64,000 nt of DNA from positions 7,032,013 to 7,096,012 of the forward strand of contig NC_072451.1 of the NCBI RefSeq assembly GCF_027596085.1, written 5' to 3'. Below the pieces are notes generated by a model that was not told where the DNA came from, did not search any database, and saw nothing but the letters and a program-made list of their open reading frames with translations. This DNA comes from Anoplopoma fimbria (taxonomy: Eukaryota; Chordata; Actinopteri; Perciformes; Anoplopomatidae). Shown piece after piece: positions 1-12,893 of the stretch. Both the position numbers and the translations under genes were made by a program. How positions within the stretch are numbered: position 1 is the first letter of the stretch; each line of letters opens with the position of its first letter.

Positions 1-67
1 GCTGGGAACAGCGGCTCCAAGCTGCCTCCGGATGTCTAAACTCCTCACCCTATCTCTAAGGCTGAAC
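1..67 (-). mobile_element. LINE reverse-transcriptase fragment, part 1
   Basis: On the minus strand this reads SLRDRVRSLDIRRQLGAA, matching the C-terminal part of a widespread teleost non-LTR retrotransposon polyprotein (the RSLRDRVRSS.IREELG region). It continues on the far side of the SINE at 68-419. The window begins inside the element. Confidence 0.75.
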
Positions 68-419
68 CATACATACATCTTCCGTAACTGCTTTATCCAG
101 TTAAGGGTCGCGGGGGTGCTGGAGCCTGTCCCAGCTGTCAATGGGCGAAGGCAGGGTACATCCTGGACAGGTCGCCAGACTGTCACAGGGCTGACATATA
201 GAGACAAACAACCACTCACACTCACATCCACACCTACGGGTAATCTAGAGTCTTTGATTAACCTTAGCTGCATGTCTTTGGACTGTGGGAGGAAGCCACG
301 CTGACCCGGGGAGAGAACATGCAAACTCCACACAGAAGGCCCGTCTCGTCCGGGAATTGAACCCAGACCCCTCTTCCTGTGAGGCGACAGTGCTAACCAC
401 TACACCACCGAGCAGCCCC
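68..419 (-). mobile_element. tRNA-derived SINE nested in a LINE
   Basis: On the minus strand the element opens with a tRNA-like head: an A-box TGGTGTAGTGG (positions 397-407) and a B-box GGTTCAATTCC (353-363). It then has the common fish SINE body (TTTGCATGTTCTC, CTTCCTCCCACAGTCCAAAG) and ends in a TATG-rich tail near 68. The right-hand target-site duplication CCATCCACCAT is at 420-430; the matching left copy survives only in the duplicate at 2,601-2,611. It is not a functional tRNA gene. Confidence 0.85.
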
Positions 420-965
420 CCATCCACCATATGAAGGAAAATGAATGCTCTATCTTTCAGTTACGGCCTAAATCTCATGACCATCGGTGAGGTTTGAAAG
501 GTAGATGGACTGAAAAAACGAGAGCTTCGCCTTCTGGCTCATCTCCCTCTTCACCACAACGGTCCGGTACAATGCCCACATCACTGCTGACTCCACATCA
601 AACCGCCTGTCTATCTCACGCACCATTTAACCATCACGCATGGACAAGACCCCGAGATACGTAAACTCCTTTGCCTGGGGCAGCAGCTCACTCACAACAT
701 GGAGGGAGCAATGCACCATTTTCCGGCTGGGAAACAGACATGGAGCTACTGACTCGAGTCCCGACTGCCTGAAATTTGGCTTCAAACCGCCCAACTGCAT
801 GCTGAATCTCATAGTCTGATGAAGCCGACATCTCTAACTTTGGTTATACTAGGACCGGATGAACACCCCATATCCCTGCAGTACCCCCAACAGGACTCGG
901 AGACCCAGTTGTAAGCCTTCTCCAAGTCCCAAAAACACATGTTGACTGGGTGGAGTGCCAGACCG
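420..965 (-). mobile_element. LINE reverse-transcriptase fragment, part 2
   Basis: On the minus strand 627-812 reads LPQAKEFTYLGVL, the conserved segment that follows the FADD reverse-transcriptase core in fish non-LTR elements, preceded by FPSRKMVHCSL. Phrases such as GACAAGACCCCGAGATAC and CTTCTCCAAGTCC on the + strand are hallmarks of the same family. Frameshifts and stops make it inactive. It is continuous with 1-67 apart from the SINE insertion. Confidence 0.75.
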
Positions 966-2474
966 GGATGGTAATTCCCATTTTTTTAAAAAGGACTAGA
1001 GAGTGTGCTCAATTATACCCAGGGAAGTTTATTTAAATCCTGGCCGAGTAACAGATGCATTGATTGCTTGGTGCAAAAGAAATGATGACATAATAAATTG
1101 CTAACCACTGTCTGAATCAATAAGGATTGAAGCACTTTGATAGAGAGCTGACTGAAAAGTTAGCTTTTATTTGATTGTTGGAATGTCTTTTTTCCTCAGG
1201 CTTTTTCTTATTATTATTCAAACAGCTGTTGCATTATGGCAATCTGTGCATTGGGGTAAATAGGTGAAATGTGTAGTAATAACCAATCTTGTAATTAGGA
1301 CAAGAAAATCTATATTTCATAGCACATCAACAGATGTGATAGGGAGAAGTGCATTTCAAATCCAATAATACTGCCTTGAAGAAAACAAAGTGATGCATGG
1401 GAAGATTGGTGTCACAGAGGTGCGTCAAATCCATAGCTTCAAGGAGGGGGGTGATGGCAGTGTTTCAAAAATATCTTAAATGAATAAAGTGGACAACCCA
1501 CCTCACTAGTATTTTATGCTGTAGAAATTAATTAATACTTAAAAATGCAGGCAAAATGCAAAACTCTTGAAACCTTTTTATGTATTTCCACGTTCAAATC
1601 TTTACAAGTGAAATTCTATGAATAAATGTTTTTTAGAACATGTTGTGAAGGCTGATCTATTAAAAGAGGCTTTCACATTTAACATTTTCTCTTAAACACC
1701 AAGAGTTTGTTTACTCCCACATGGCAGGTAGCGCTCTATCAGGCTAAACAGCATGGGCAATATTGCCTGGAATGATTGATAAAACCAAGGATGCTCTTTG
1801 TCTTCCTTCCATCCATCCTCCCCCTCTACCACTCACTATGATGCAGCCATTGATTCATCTCCAAGACAGGAGACACAACTTGGGCCCTCTGCCCTGATTC
1901 GTAATTGTAGCAATGTAGCAAGTAGTGTTTGTATCTGTGAGACGCCAGTGCAGCCAAATGGTAATTAATTATATTTATTTTTCTCTTTTTGGACTTTCCA
2001 AATGAACTGGAGAGATTTAAGTCACGAGAGGAGAAATGGTTGTTGCTTTAACTGCATTCTTTGAGTCATAACATGAGAGATGTTATTTTTCTTACAAATA
2101 CAGATGTTTTTACAATCTCAGCTATTTCTCAGATTTGAATCAGTGTGATGAATGTATGTGTGTTCCCTTTACGCTTGATTTCCTGTTTTCCATGGGTCAC
2201 TCTCAGTATAAATGAATGTACACAGAAGGGAGTCCACATATGTCCACATATGAAAAAAATAACATTCACAAATCCATTTCTGATGCATACATAAATGTTT
2301 CTTCAATCCACAAATATATGTATTTAAAATGATTAGAAATGTTAATCAAAAACATATTTGGATGTTTTTACATTTATGAACAAACTATTATACCTCCATT
2401 TATTTTTATATATTTATAAACGTATACATTTATAAATGGAGGAAATAATTTACATGTTAAAAAAAACAATTAGA
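966..2474. other. Unassigned AT-rich spacer
   Basis: Non-coding sequence between the two LINE/SINE copies. No exon, RNA gene or clear repeat was recognised. AT-rich runs lie near 2,260-2,450. Confidence 0.6.
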
Positions 2475-2883
2475 GGTTTGCCATCTGAAGAGGCGCCCAG
2501 GAGTCATCCTGATCAGATGCCCGAACCACCTCAGCTGGGAACAGCGGCTCCAAGCTGCCTCCGGATGTCTAAACTCCTCACCCTATCTCTAAGGCTGAAC
2601 CCATCCACCATACATACATACATCTTCCGTAACTGCTTTATCCAGTTAAGGGTCGCGGGGGTGCTGGAGCCTGTCCCAGCTGTCAATGGGCGAAGGCAGG
2701 GTACATCCTGGACAGGTCGCCAGACTGTCACAGGGCTGACATATAGAGACAAACAACCACTCACACTCACATCCACACCTACGGGTAATCTAGAGTCTTT
2801 GATTAACCTTAGCTGCATGTCTTTGGACTGTGGGAGGAAGCCACGCTGACCCGGGGAGAACATGCAAACTCCACACAGAAGGC
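2475..2883 (-). mobile_element. Duplicate of the LINE plus nested SINE
   Basis: Bases 2,534-2,883 repeat 1-340 in the same orientation (offset 2,533) with only a few differences: this copy keeps 8 bp at the SINE edge (left target site CCATCCACCAT at 2,601-2,611) and lacks a 2-bp GA near 2,857. LINE sequence extends back to about 2,475. The copy stops in the SINE body before the tRNA-like head. A 137-codon frame here runs through both repeats and is not a gene. Confidence 0.85.
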
Positions 2884-4139
2884 ATAATCCTACCTACAGT
2901 TCAGTTCACTGTGATTTCAACAGAATCTCCTTATGCAATATGATAAATGCATGCATGTATAAATCATTTCATAATCATTCTCCCTCCTTCATACAATGAA
3001 TGGGTTATTCCCAAGCTCTTTACCTAACCCATAACCTGTCACATTTTAAAGGTTATTTGCAGCAAATCCAAATTCAATGTTCCGGACTGTTAATCTCTAA
3101 TCTGACTCTATTTATATTTAGCAAACATGAAAAAAATGTTAAATAATAATATGTGAATCCTATTTAAACAGTGTTTGTGTAACCTAATGGTTTTACAGCA
3201 ATAGTTTAGTTCATAAACCTGTGCTCATTAATAGGAAGTTTTAATTGCACAGGACATGTTTAATTTGTGTAAGTGGACTCTAGCTTTCGTTTTTTAATCT
3301 CCATGATATTATGGACCTCAAAGCGGATCTGTTAATCTGCCATATGCCACATATACTGAATGTCCCCCTGCCAGGTCATGTCTGAGTCACAACGGGATTA
3401 CTGCAAAATACCTCTTAGGCTTAAATCACTTATGAATGGTTTTAAATCTGTCCCCTTGTTGTGAGCTTATTCAGTGTTTTTATGTGATATTTAATAACCA
3501 AATCTGTGAAACAAGGAGAATGGAGTTGGAATAGCAGCTAAATCCTTATTGTGAATCTTGAAAAGAAGACAGAACAGTCAAATATGTTACAATAAATCCA
3601 TCACCAGGACACGTGGCTGGCTGGATGGCTGAATGATTGAACCATCAATAGTCACTAAATGACCCAACACTGGTATTTTCTTATCTTGTGAGTGTGTTTG
3701 TGAGTCATGATGGCAAAATGTGGAGAACCCGACTGTAGAAGAAACTACAGGTTTTTATGTTTCTGGACAGTTTTTGTAACCAGAGACGTGCAATGTGCAG
3801 TCATGAAAGAGATGTGTTATTTAATAAAGGTCAGGTTAAGATGGGTGTGGTTCAATCAATGGAGCAGAAAGTGTGGGGGGAAGTGGGAATGGGGGACGTG
3901 ACCTCATCAAAAAGGGCCTGTAGTTTTAACCCCTATGAGCATTTACAGTGAGATTGAAAGTTTGTCAATATAATTTGGAAATTCCACGTCAAGAAATTCC
4001 AATAATCCTGATTTCCTCCCATAAAATGAATCATGGTGGGTTGGAAAAGCATTTAAAACAGTCTTCAAACACAATGAGACATTAAGCTGCTTTAATTAAT
4101 GTTTTTATACCACCAATGGATTTAATGACTTTGTGTAAA
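2884..4139. other. Unassigned spacer
   Basis: AT-rich DNA with only short random open frames (up to 64 codons). No repeat or exon was recognised. Confidence 0.55.
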
Positions 4140-4312
4140 AGTAAAAAGGCTGCAGTTCCCCTCAGCTCTACGGTTGTTGTGGTGAGCATAGTGGAGCAGT
4201 TAGCTATTGGAATAAAACAGAGTATATATTGGACTTACTTTTAACAAGTGGACGGAACAGAATGCTAATGCTCCAGGCCTCCTGCATGTGAGATAGGCAA
4301 CTGTTTGCACCA
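4140..4312. repeat. Dispersed teleost repeat (family also at 32.5-32.9 kb)
   Basis: The ordered motifs CATAGTGGAGCA, AAAACAGAG, GTATATATTGGACTTAC, GAATGCTAATG and TAGGCAACTGTTTGC also occur, diverged, at 32,675-32,860. I recognise this as a common fish interspersed repeat but cannot name it with certainty. No coding capacity. Confidence 0.6.
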
Positions 4313-7300
4313 TAAGAACGTCATACTATAAAGTAATATTATGTCTATGTTGATGCAGTTAATGCCATTTTTTTTAAAACATGCCTAGAAATTCTACAAA
4401 TCCAGATTTAGCATCCAACCCATGTAATCACAATCATTATAAGCTCTTTAGACTAGAGAGCAAAGGAACTCATATGGTGATATGAATGCACAAATACCTA
4501 AAATGTACAAAAGAATATACTAACTTTTACAAACTGTTTTTTAATAATGTCCTTGACATCAGTGTTTGACAACCCTTTCTGGTGCATAACCTATATTTAT
4601 ATAGCTGAGTATACTGTATATTATCATTATCTCAGAGGTCATCTGCTACAATCTATTATTATGTAGCTCTTCATTAACCTCCACCTCCATGTCTACACTT
4701 ATTAGATGCTATACGGATGTTTCCCATCTCCCCTTGCAATGCCACCACTTGGCTTTGACATCCATGAAATTCTTCTCTTTTCCCTAAACATCAATTGCAT
4801 GTCACTCTCATACTGAAAACTGTCCATCTTATTGTCTTCGCCCCCTCCCTGGTAGATTTAGGACAGAGCTCCGGTCTTCTAACACTCATCCTTCATCCCT
4901 TCTAATCTCTCTCAGCACCTTTAGTTGCCACTTCTCCTCGAGTGAAGCTTGAAGAGGAGATTCCAAAGTCAAGCTATTGAATGTCACTGTCACAGTCGAA
5001 GAGCTGAAGTGCAGTTTGATAGTTTGAAAATACAGTTTGGAGCTGATCGGCCAGAGTCTTGTGCTTCAGCAGGTGTTATTTTAACAATGACTTCAGAAAA
5101 TCCCTTCCTAATTCCTTTTTTGTTGTCGGATAGACTTCTGTCCCTGACTGTGACTTGTTTGTCTTTGAGCTAATCTGCTTCATTCTGAATCTCTAATTTA
5201 TGTAATCCACACCCTTAGACTGCCACTTTCTCTCATTTGTCAAAGGTTCTTTTCAACATAACCAGTCCAACTCAACCAATTTCCAGTATTAATCCATAGC
5301 ATGTAGCTGTGGCAACAGATGCTTCAGAGGACATTAGTCTGGATATTTTTGTGCGTCTCATTTATAATCCCTGCCGCCGCATGCAGCATGCATGCTTAAA
5401 TACAAACACGCAGGGGCTGTTTGTAATTCTAATTCTCTTTTTTTCTTTCTTCCAATTAGCCTCCCTCCTCCTACACATTACATCCATTTTGCCATTTTGA
5501 ATCACAGACATTTGTGTTTCTCTGTTTCTGGGGGCAGAATAATAAGCGCCCTGATAATGGATGGCACCGTATGTACAGCTTTAGCAATGTACGGAAAAAA
5601 GAGGCCTGAAATGAATGTATGCACATTAAATTCCTGTATTAAAATATTTAGAAGATAAATGCATTTTTAATGTTCCCTGTGGGGATAGTGGAGCTTTGCT
5701 TTTAACACAGCAAATTGTATACAAACAAATATAGAACATAATTCACCTGGCAAATCCAATGTGTCAGGAACATATACCTCAAATTCATGAATGGAGTGTA
5801 AAGATCAGGAAATTCAAGAAAAAATCAATGCAGAGCAAAGTAAAGAAATATAATTCAGTTTATGGATACTTATTTATAATATGTTTCATATATAGTGTTT
5901 ACTTTACATGAAATATTAACAACTTATTAAACGTATGCAATGAAAAGTCTGAGGCATTTATAGACCATAAAGGCTAAAATGAATTCATGGTCTGAACCAG
6001 TCCATGAATCGTAGTGAAAATGTCAATTGAAATGTTACAATATATTGAAGAGCTGAACCTTAAATCGTATTTGCCCAGAGTAAAGTTTTGTGGCAGTAAT
6101 GGATCCTGGTTTCTAAATACTATAAACTGCAGGTGACACTTCTTGACCGATGGGTTCTTCTCTTCTATGACGGGATTTTGTTGGTTAATGTCAAACCAAG
6201 CAACTCAGAAATCCCATTTAAATTCAATCACATAAAAAGACTTTCATAAAACTTTGAATCAAAGACTTTAGATTGATCTGTAGCTCTTTTAATGTATTCA
6301 TTTTTGTTACATTTCTTAACAAAACTCAAAACCCAACTCCTTGCAGCTCTTCCACTTTGGGGCTAATCTTTTTTCTTCTTTCTTCTTTTTTTAAATCATC
6401 CTATGAGAAGCTGCTAGCATGGCAACCCACACCTATTCTTCAATTTCTTCATTTATCCATGACTATAACATCGTTTATGGAAATCGTCTCAAGCTGTAAC
6501 CCTATTTTTTTAATACCAAATCTAGGATCCACCTTTATTAATGTTTCAGAAAAATGTGAAAAATGTGTAGTTGGTGAATAGAGAGTGTTTAGTGTGCCAA
6601 TTCATTCTGAACAATAGACATGCTGTTTTATTTGCATAGGCTTTACAGCAATTATTCAGCTTGGAGAGCAGCATTTTTGTTCCGTGTACCACTGTAGACA
6701 TAGCTGATTACCTCCACCGCCCCCATGAAGGGTTGAGTGTGCATCTTGCCACATTACCGGTTCAGAGGATCTTTCATGCTAAAGAAAATGTCCCTATAGA
6801 GAGGTCTTCTGTGACATTTTAAAACGTGCAGCATTAACAGTAGCATTGTATATGCCCATATGACTCATTAGATATATAAAAAAGTCTTTATCTTCGGCCA
6901 TTTGCGTTAGAGTGAACATCATTTGTATTCGATTGATGCATTCATGAGCATTGCCCTTGAAACATCCAGACCACGTTTTGTATGCAGAGATGCCCTTGCA
7001 TCCACAATTCAATTGCGCGTGTATACATGTATATGCTAAATCTATAATCGTGGCATACAGCAGTCACATGTGACTCGCTAATCAGCTTTTTGTGCCTTCG
7101 AGAATTGAAAATTGAAAATGAATTACGAGGAGGTGAGTAAAGCTGAGGCACACACAGGAGAGAGCCCTCCGTCACTAATCGTGTGTCTGCCAGAAGGTTT
7201 TTATTTATTTTCAGCACACGGTAAACAAACTTACAGCTCAGTAAAAACTTTTAGGAGCGGTTTAGAACATGGACTTTTTTTCTTTGATCTGAATCACAGA

Positions 7301-10020
7301 AATAAAACAATAAAGTTTACTTTTTATTCATATTTTGGTTTGAGTTCACATTCACAGTTTCAAGCCCAACAATAAACACATAGACTAGCTGTACTGGCGT
7401 TTGTTGCCAGTCATTCTGGCAGGTTAGATATTTCAATGGAACATTTTTTATCACTTTCTAACACATTTCATGAGTTCGAGGACTTATTTGGTCCTTGGTT
7501 GACTTTGATTGGCATTGATCTCCACTGCCACTCACCAATGGGAAAAAAAGAGAAAAGATAAACACTCAAAGGTTTGGAATAACTTTCCTCTGCCCCCCAC
7601 ATAGTCGCTAGGAATCATAGAGGGGTACCGCCATAGAGGTTAGCATTTGCATCTTTTGTGGAAATGTTTTTTTGTATCAAGGTGTTAACAATCCAATTGT
7701 CAAGGCTCTGCAGGTGTTGAGTCATACAGGCATGCCATTTGGCTGAAACTGAAATTTAAAAGAGGCAGTTTTGACACAAAGGGCAGAAGAATGTATGCGG
7801 ACGTGGAATAAATAGCAGTTAATAAGATGTTTGTCAACTGGTGGAACTGCTTCAAGCCTGAGTGTTGGTCTATCTGATTTTACTCTGCAACCAGTTCACT
7901 AACACCCCTCTCGTCCCATTGTCACAGCCCAAAAAAAACTGATTAAGATATCAGGGGATTAGCATAATTATTACTTGGTGCATGTAAACACATGCGTCGT
8001 ACAGCTGTGTGAAGCTGTATAAAGATTTTATCTAAGGAGATAGTGAGAGATATCTTATCTAAAGAGAAAGTGAAAAATTGCCTTCAAACCCCAGAGGAAG
8101 AAGAACAAATGGTTGCCTCTCACTTATCTATCAGCTTCCTCTCTAATTAATATGCTAACAAGCCTTGATAAGACTCTGATCGCTCTATAGGTTGCAATGA
8201 CAAGTGGAAATTAACCTGAATCAGGACGTCTCAGGTCATTTAAGCCTCATCGATTCATTGAACCACAGGGGCAGCAGTAATAAGTACTCTCCACTTTGTA
8301 ACCCAAAACAGTATAGTCACCTAATCCATCTGCTTAGGAGGACTGCCAGATGTGGGTGAAAGTTCCCAATAAAGCAAGTAAGAGAACTCTGGAGGAAGTT
8401 TTTGTGTCATTATCCTACTGATCCATGAATAATATGAAATAATGTTGTCTGATAAAGATTATTTCTAATCTCTAATTTAATGTATCTGCCTTTCACGGCA
8501 ATGAAACATATATATGAATAAAGACTCAAAACTATCAAGGTCTGATTACGAGTGTTGAACCAAATCTTCTGATTTAAGCAACAGTCCCAGCAAGCAGGGA
8601 TCAAGGAATCCACAATTCCATGTTTTAGAGAGTTCCCTTTAAAACTACTGTCCTATTTATTAACCTTAATGGCTCATATAACATTCTGAGTCGTCGCAGA
8701 ATTTGATGTTAAATAATTTGTAATGTTGCATTAACTGTGACATACTTTGTTAAACTCAAACCTTCCCTCCATCTTGAACTGATATTAGTGTGATTTTTTC
8801 TTTTCTGTGACAAATGAGGACATTTAGCTGGGACTTGGTTTTGGGGGATTAGGAAGGACAAACACTTAAGGACTGTCACAGCTCATGTTTTTATAAATGT
8901 ATCATCCCAGTCGGTGATAAATTTATGCAGAGATTCATGCAAATGCTCTAATCATTCATTTAATTGGAAGCTGATCTTCATAGTTCCTGCGGTCAGATGA
9001 AGAATGAAGCTGAGTATTCCAGGTGAAACATTTAACAACGTTCTTCTGCAAACTCTTGCTGTTTTTCATAATTGCAATTATTTTACCCATGTCCAGCCTT
9101 GCATCATATCCACTTATGATGATGTGCTAATCCCTTTATTCTGTTTAAAATGTGCAGTAGTGAAAAAGACATTGATGGATTTACAAATGGATGATTGGCT
9201 GGTGTCAAGCAATTACAAAACCCATTGTCATCATAACACATGGAGAGAATGCATATTTTATTAGAAGCTGGTTTACGATCCATTTAATTGTCTTCCTTCT
9301 GAAATGAGATCGCCGGGGGGGCAATAACCACGTCTGACCACAAATAATCATTTTGCATGTTTCCACTCTGTGATAATTCGAATTAATTTTGAAGGCAATC
9401 AACAGTTTGACAAATGATCAATCAGCTGAAGACAGCATTCTGTCTACAATACCCATGAGTGTTGAGGCCTGCCTATCCGGCCCAGACTCTGGAACCTGTA
9501 ATGTGTATCCATCTGTCAATAATGCTGCTTTGTTTGCTATATAGTATCCATCAATGGCTCATTCACCACATGCAGTTCAGACATACTTCTCAAGTATCTC
9601 TACATTCTGGCTTTATCCACAAAGAAAAGGCAGATTGATTAGTGCAGAAATCACAATCACAGGCAGACACAACAGGGCAGCCAGTGCAGCTCACTTCAGG
9701 GACATCCAGCTGGTTATCTCAGCTTTGTGGCCACATGCATTCCACTTGAGACACAACAAGATTACAAAATGTGAGGGAAAGGATTAATAATTAACCTATT
9801 TACGTTGCTGTCGCTTTATCTTTAAAATGATGCATACAATTTGAGTTTGGAATTAAACTCCTAAAAGGCCTGGAGTCACAAAAGGGTTTTTCATATTCAT
9901 CACGACACTATAATTTAATCATGATGCTGTCACTCAAAGCCTGTCATGCATATAGTATATTTGTGCTGAACATGTTCTGGAGTTAAAAGTATTCATTATT
10001 TGGACAAGTTTCAGATTTTT
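4313..10020. other. Gene-free region with possible conserved non-coding patches
   Basis: No exon was supported on either strand; the longest open frames (about 100 codons) have no recognisable family. Some stretches look less random than their surroundings, for example 8,100-8,240 and 9,430-9,790, the first with ATTA, TGATAAG and TATGCTAA motifs. These are only candidates for conserved regulatory elements; no alignment was available. Confidence 0.45.
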
Positions 10021-10044
10021 ACATTTACGTCCAGACGTAAATGT
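10021..10044. repeat. Perfect 10-bp inverted repeat
   Basis: ACATTTACGT, a 4-base loop CCAG, then ACGTAAATGT. It abuts the degenerate repeat that starts at 10,045. Confidence 0.8.
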
Positions 10045-10410
10045 CTTGGATGGATTAAAATGTAATGTTGTAGAGACATTCCTGGTCCCCAGAAGATTGG
10101 ATTGAAATTAAATAATGTACTGACATTCATTCCCGGTCCCCAGAAGATCTGAATGAATTGAAATGGTGTACAGACATTCATTCATGCTCCCCAGAGGATG
10201 CATTATACTAACTTTGGTGATCACTTGACTTTTCCTCCAGTGCCACCATGAGGTTGACTTTCTTGGTTTATAGTTACATGTCTCGTCAAATTTTATTTGG
10301 ATTTTGTAGATACATTCATGGTACCCAGAGGATGAATCCTAATAACTTTGGTGGTCCCCTAACTCTACCGTCAGCATAAGTGATATATCTCGACAGCAAT
10401 TGGAAAGATT
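10045..10410. repeat. Degenerate teleost repeat with recurring units
   Basis: Four related units each carry ACATTC, then TCCCCAGA or ACCCAGA and GAGGATG or AAGAT (about 10,076; 10,122; 10,174; 10,312). ACTTTGGTG.TC and CCACCATGAGGTTGAC follow. This is a familiar interspersed fish repeat made of internal tandem units; I cannot name its class. Confidence 0.6.
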
Positions 10411-12489
10411 GTTAAGGCACTTGCCCCCCTCAAGATTGTCATAACGATTTTAAGATGTCATCAGGTGTAAAAAAAAAAAAATACAATTTAACTTTCTCCA
10501 ATCTCCAATCCTTTCTCCAATCCTTTTTTTTCTGACAGAATGCTTGCAAGTATGATTGCTTTCCCATCACTCGTATGTGCATATTGTGTTTTGTGCTAAT
10601 TAGCAAATGCTAACAGGCTTACATGCTCAATTTAGAGACTAAGGTAAACATTGAACCTGCTAAATTCGGCAGGTGACCTTGAACAGTCCTCTTCTGATCA
10701 ATCCAGTATAGTGTGAATGTTGTAATAAATAAATGAAGATGACCAGATTCCTTAATCAAGGGTACTTATAGACTTTCGAACAACCTGCTGAAGAGGATCA
10801 GAATGGCCAACTAAGTATCTGCAGCTAAACTGTTTTTATTTGAACTCTACATTTTGATTCAATTTGAGGTTAATTAGCTCTCCTGTGTGCTAGCCCATAG
10901 AATTGATCATAGCTATTTCGCTGAGCCACTCCTGGTGAAATGGTATTCATTTATTTCCCCCATGCTTCCTATTTTACACTGTAAAGATGAGCTGCATAGG
11001 TGTTATTATAGAAAATCATGTTAAGAGTGATATCAAATAGCACTCCATGTAATAATCAGTGGGACTATTTTCAGTAATGGAGCTGCAGAGAGAAAACGAT
11101 CTAATATTCACAGAATTGCTTCATAACCCAGTCTGAAGTTAAACTGTGTAAAATGCTCTCTGTATGCTTTCCGGATATGTGATGATTGTAATATTTATTT
11201 AATGCCAAAAGACCATAACATCCCACTTTGATAATTAACATGTTTATTTGATCATGGTGTACAGTAAATACTGCAGACGATTCAATAAACTGTTCTAATG
11301 TGTCCTTTATATGAGCTTCATAACGGCTCTGTGTGGTCTTTGCACATTATTTTGTGTCTGTGTGTTGTTGTGTGTCTTACAATTGCTTGGCTAGTTATAT
11401 CTATAATTTGGACTAAGAGAGGACATTCAGGTTTGTGGATAAAAATCCTGCAGTGTGTGTGTTTTTATAAGGATTGTATTATTTTAGTTCCCAATAAATT
11501 AATTCTTGCTCCTTTCCATAAATTGTTTAACCTACTTTTGATTTTAATGTCTGGTAGTAGGACTGCCAACATCAGAGGTGTGAGCAAGCATGAATATAAT
11601 AACAATTCCAAACCTGGCCAAAAACAACAAGCAATAAATACTGCTGTGTGCCATGAGATAGAGTGACATTTTAATAATCCAGTTCACACAGGTTTTAGTG
11701 TAAAGCCACCGCTCAGCAGAAGTCAAGCCTCAATCGACTTCAACTCTCTCTGCAGAATTCACAGTCCCTGCTGCCAAACATCCATCCACCAATTCAATTG
11801 AACATCATTTTATTGTGCACATCATAATTTGCCTTTTCCATGTAAAATGTAACAAAAACAAGCGTAATTAGTGGATTTTTATTTCTGTTTTAGGCTAGTG
11901 AGATGTAAGAATTTGGGGTCGTACAGAATGTATGATGTTGCTCAGAAACTTCAGCATTTGGGCTACACCATATTTATTCATTGGATTAATATGTGATCCT
12001 TCAGCTGGATCAGCTGTCATTCGGCTTTAACAGCTGGAGAGACTTTTGATTTTGTGTCTGCACACATGATCACTGCACTCATATTAATAATGACACAAAG
12101 TAATCATCACTGCCAGAGTAGAAATGTATTTCTCTCTGCAGCCTGTTACGTGTTTAACAAACTGCACTGAGTATTTATACTGTGTTCTGTGTATTTATAC
12201 TGTGTTCTGTGTCCTGCTCATAAGGGCAAGACCGATTTCTACCGGCGAAATTAATTTTGTCTTATTTAATAATTATAAATGTCTGTATGTTTTGAAATTC
12301 AGATTGTGAAGTAATTATTATTATTGAATAACCCAGAATATGATTATGGTTTCTCCTAAACACTGGAATTTAATGTTTTGGGGGAAATTGGAATTACATA
12401 ACTCATCAAACCCGACACTCAGGAATTATTAGCCTAATGTGACTGAAATTACCATAAATGATGGAAAAAGTGTTTCTAGTGACTTACAA
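10411..12489. other. Unassigned spacer with a 20-bp tandem duplication
   Basis: No gene was seen. Bases 12,171-12,190 are repeated exactly at 12,191-12,210. A 122-codon frame at 11,298-11,666 has no family resemblance. Confidence 0.5.
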
Positions 12490-12893
12490 TCAGACTCTCT
12501 AACTCTCTCTCTCTGACTTTTCAATCTGGCGGCGCAGAACAACTTCTGGTCCAAGCGAGAACCAAGGAGCTATAATACATAAAATTACATATAAGAGATT
12601 TGGGATGTACCCCATGTAGTACCTCAACCCGTGTCTTGAGAACTAGCGTTGCACAGGTGCATCACATTTTTTACACAAACCAATCAGAGCAGGCTTCTTT
12701 AAGAGGGGGGGCTTAAAGAGACAGTCGCTAAAACGAAGCGTTTCAGACAGAGGGTCAATACAGGGTTATTCAGATAGACATTATGAGAAGAATAATGTGT
12801 TTTTACATTAAAGGATGTAAACATGTTCTAGAAGTAACCCGAAATTATGAAAGTATGAACCTTAAAATAAGTATCATATGTCCCCTTTAACAC
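12490..12893. repeat. Dispersed teleost repeat ending TATGTCCCCTTTAA
   Basis: The phrases ACCAATCAGAGCAG, GGGGGGGCTTAAAGAGACAG, CGTTTCAGACAGAGGGT, TAAACATGTTCTAG and TATGTCCCCTTTAA, in this order, are characteristic of a common interspersed fish repeat, probably a non-autonomous DNA transposon. The boundaries are approximate and no open frame is present. Confidence 0.6.

Noticed and set aside
340..419. tRNA-like A and B boxes on the minus strand
   Set aside because: They are the head of a SINE with body and target-site duplication, and no cloverleaf is complete. The same applies at 37,338-37,400.
2436..2849. 137-codon open frame
   Set aside because: It runs through the LINE and nested SINE; the SINE part is nearly identical to the frame at 32-304.
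11298..11666. 122-codon frame with a hydrophobic start
   Set aside because: No family resemblance, AT-rich codons and no gene context.
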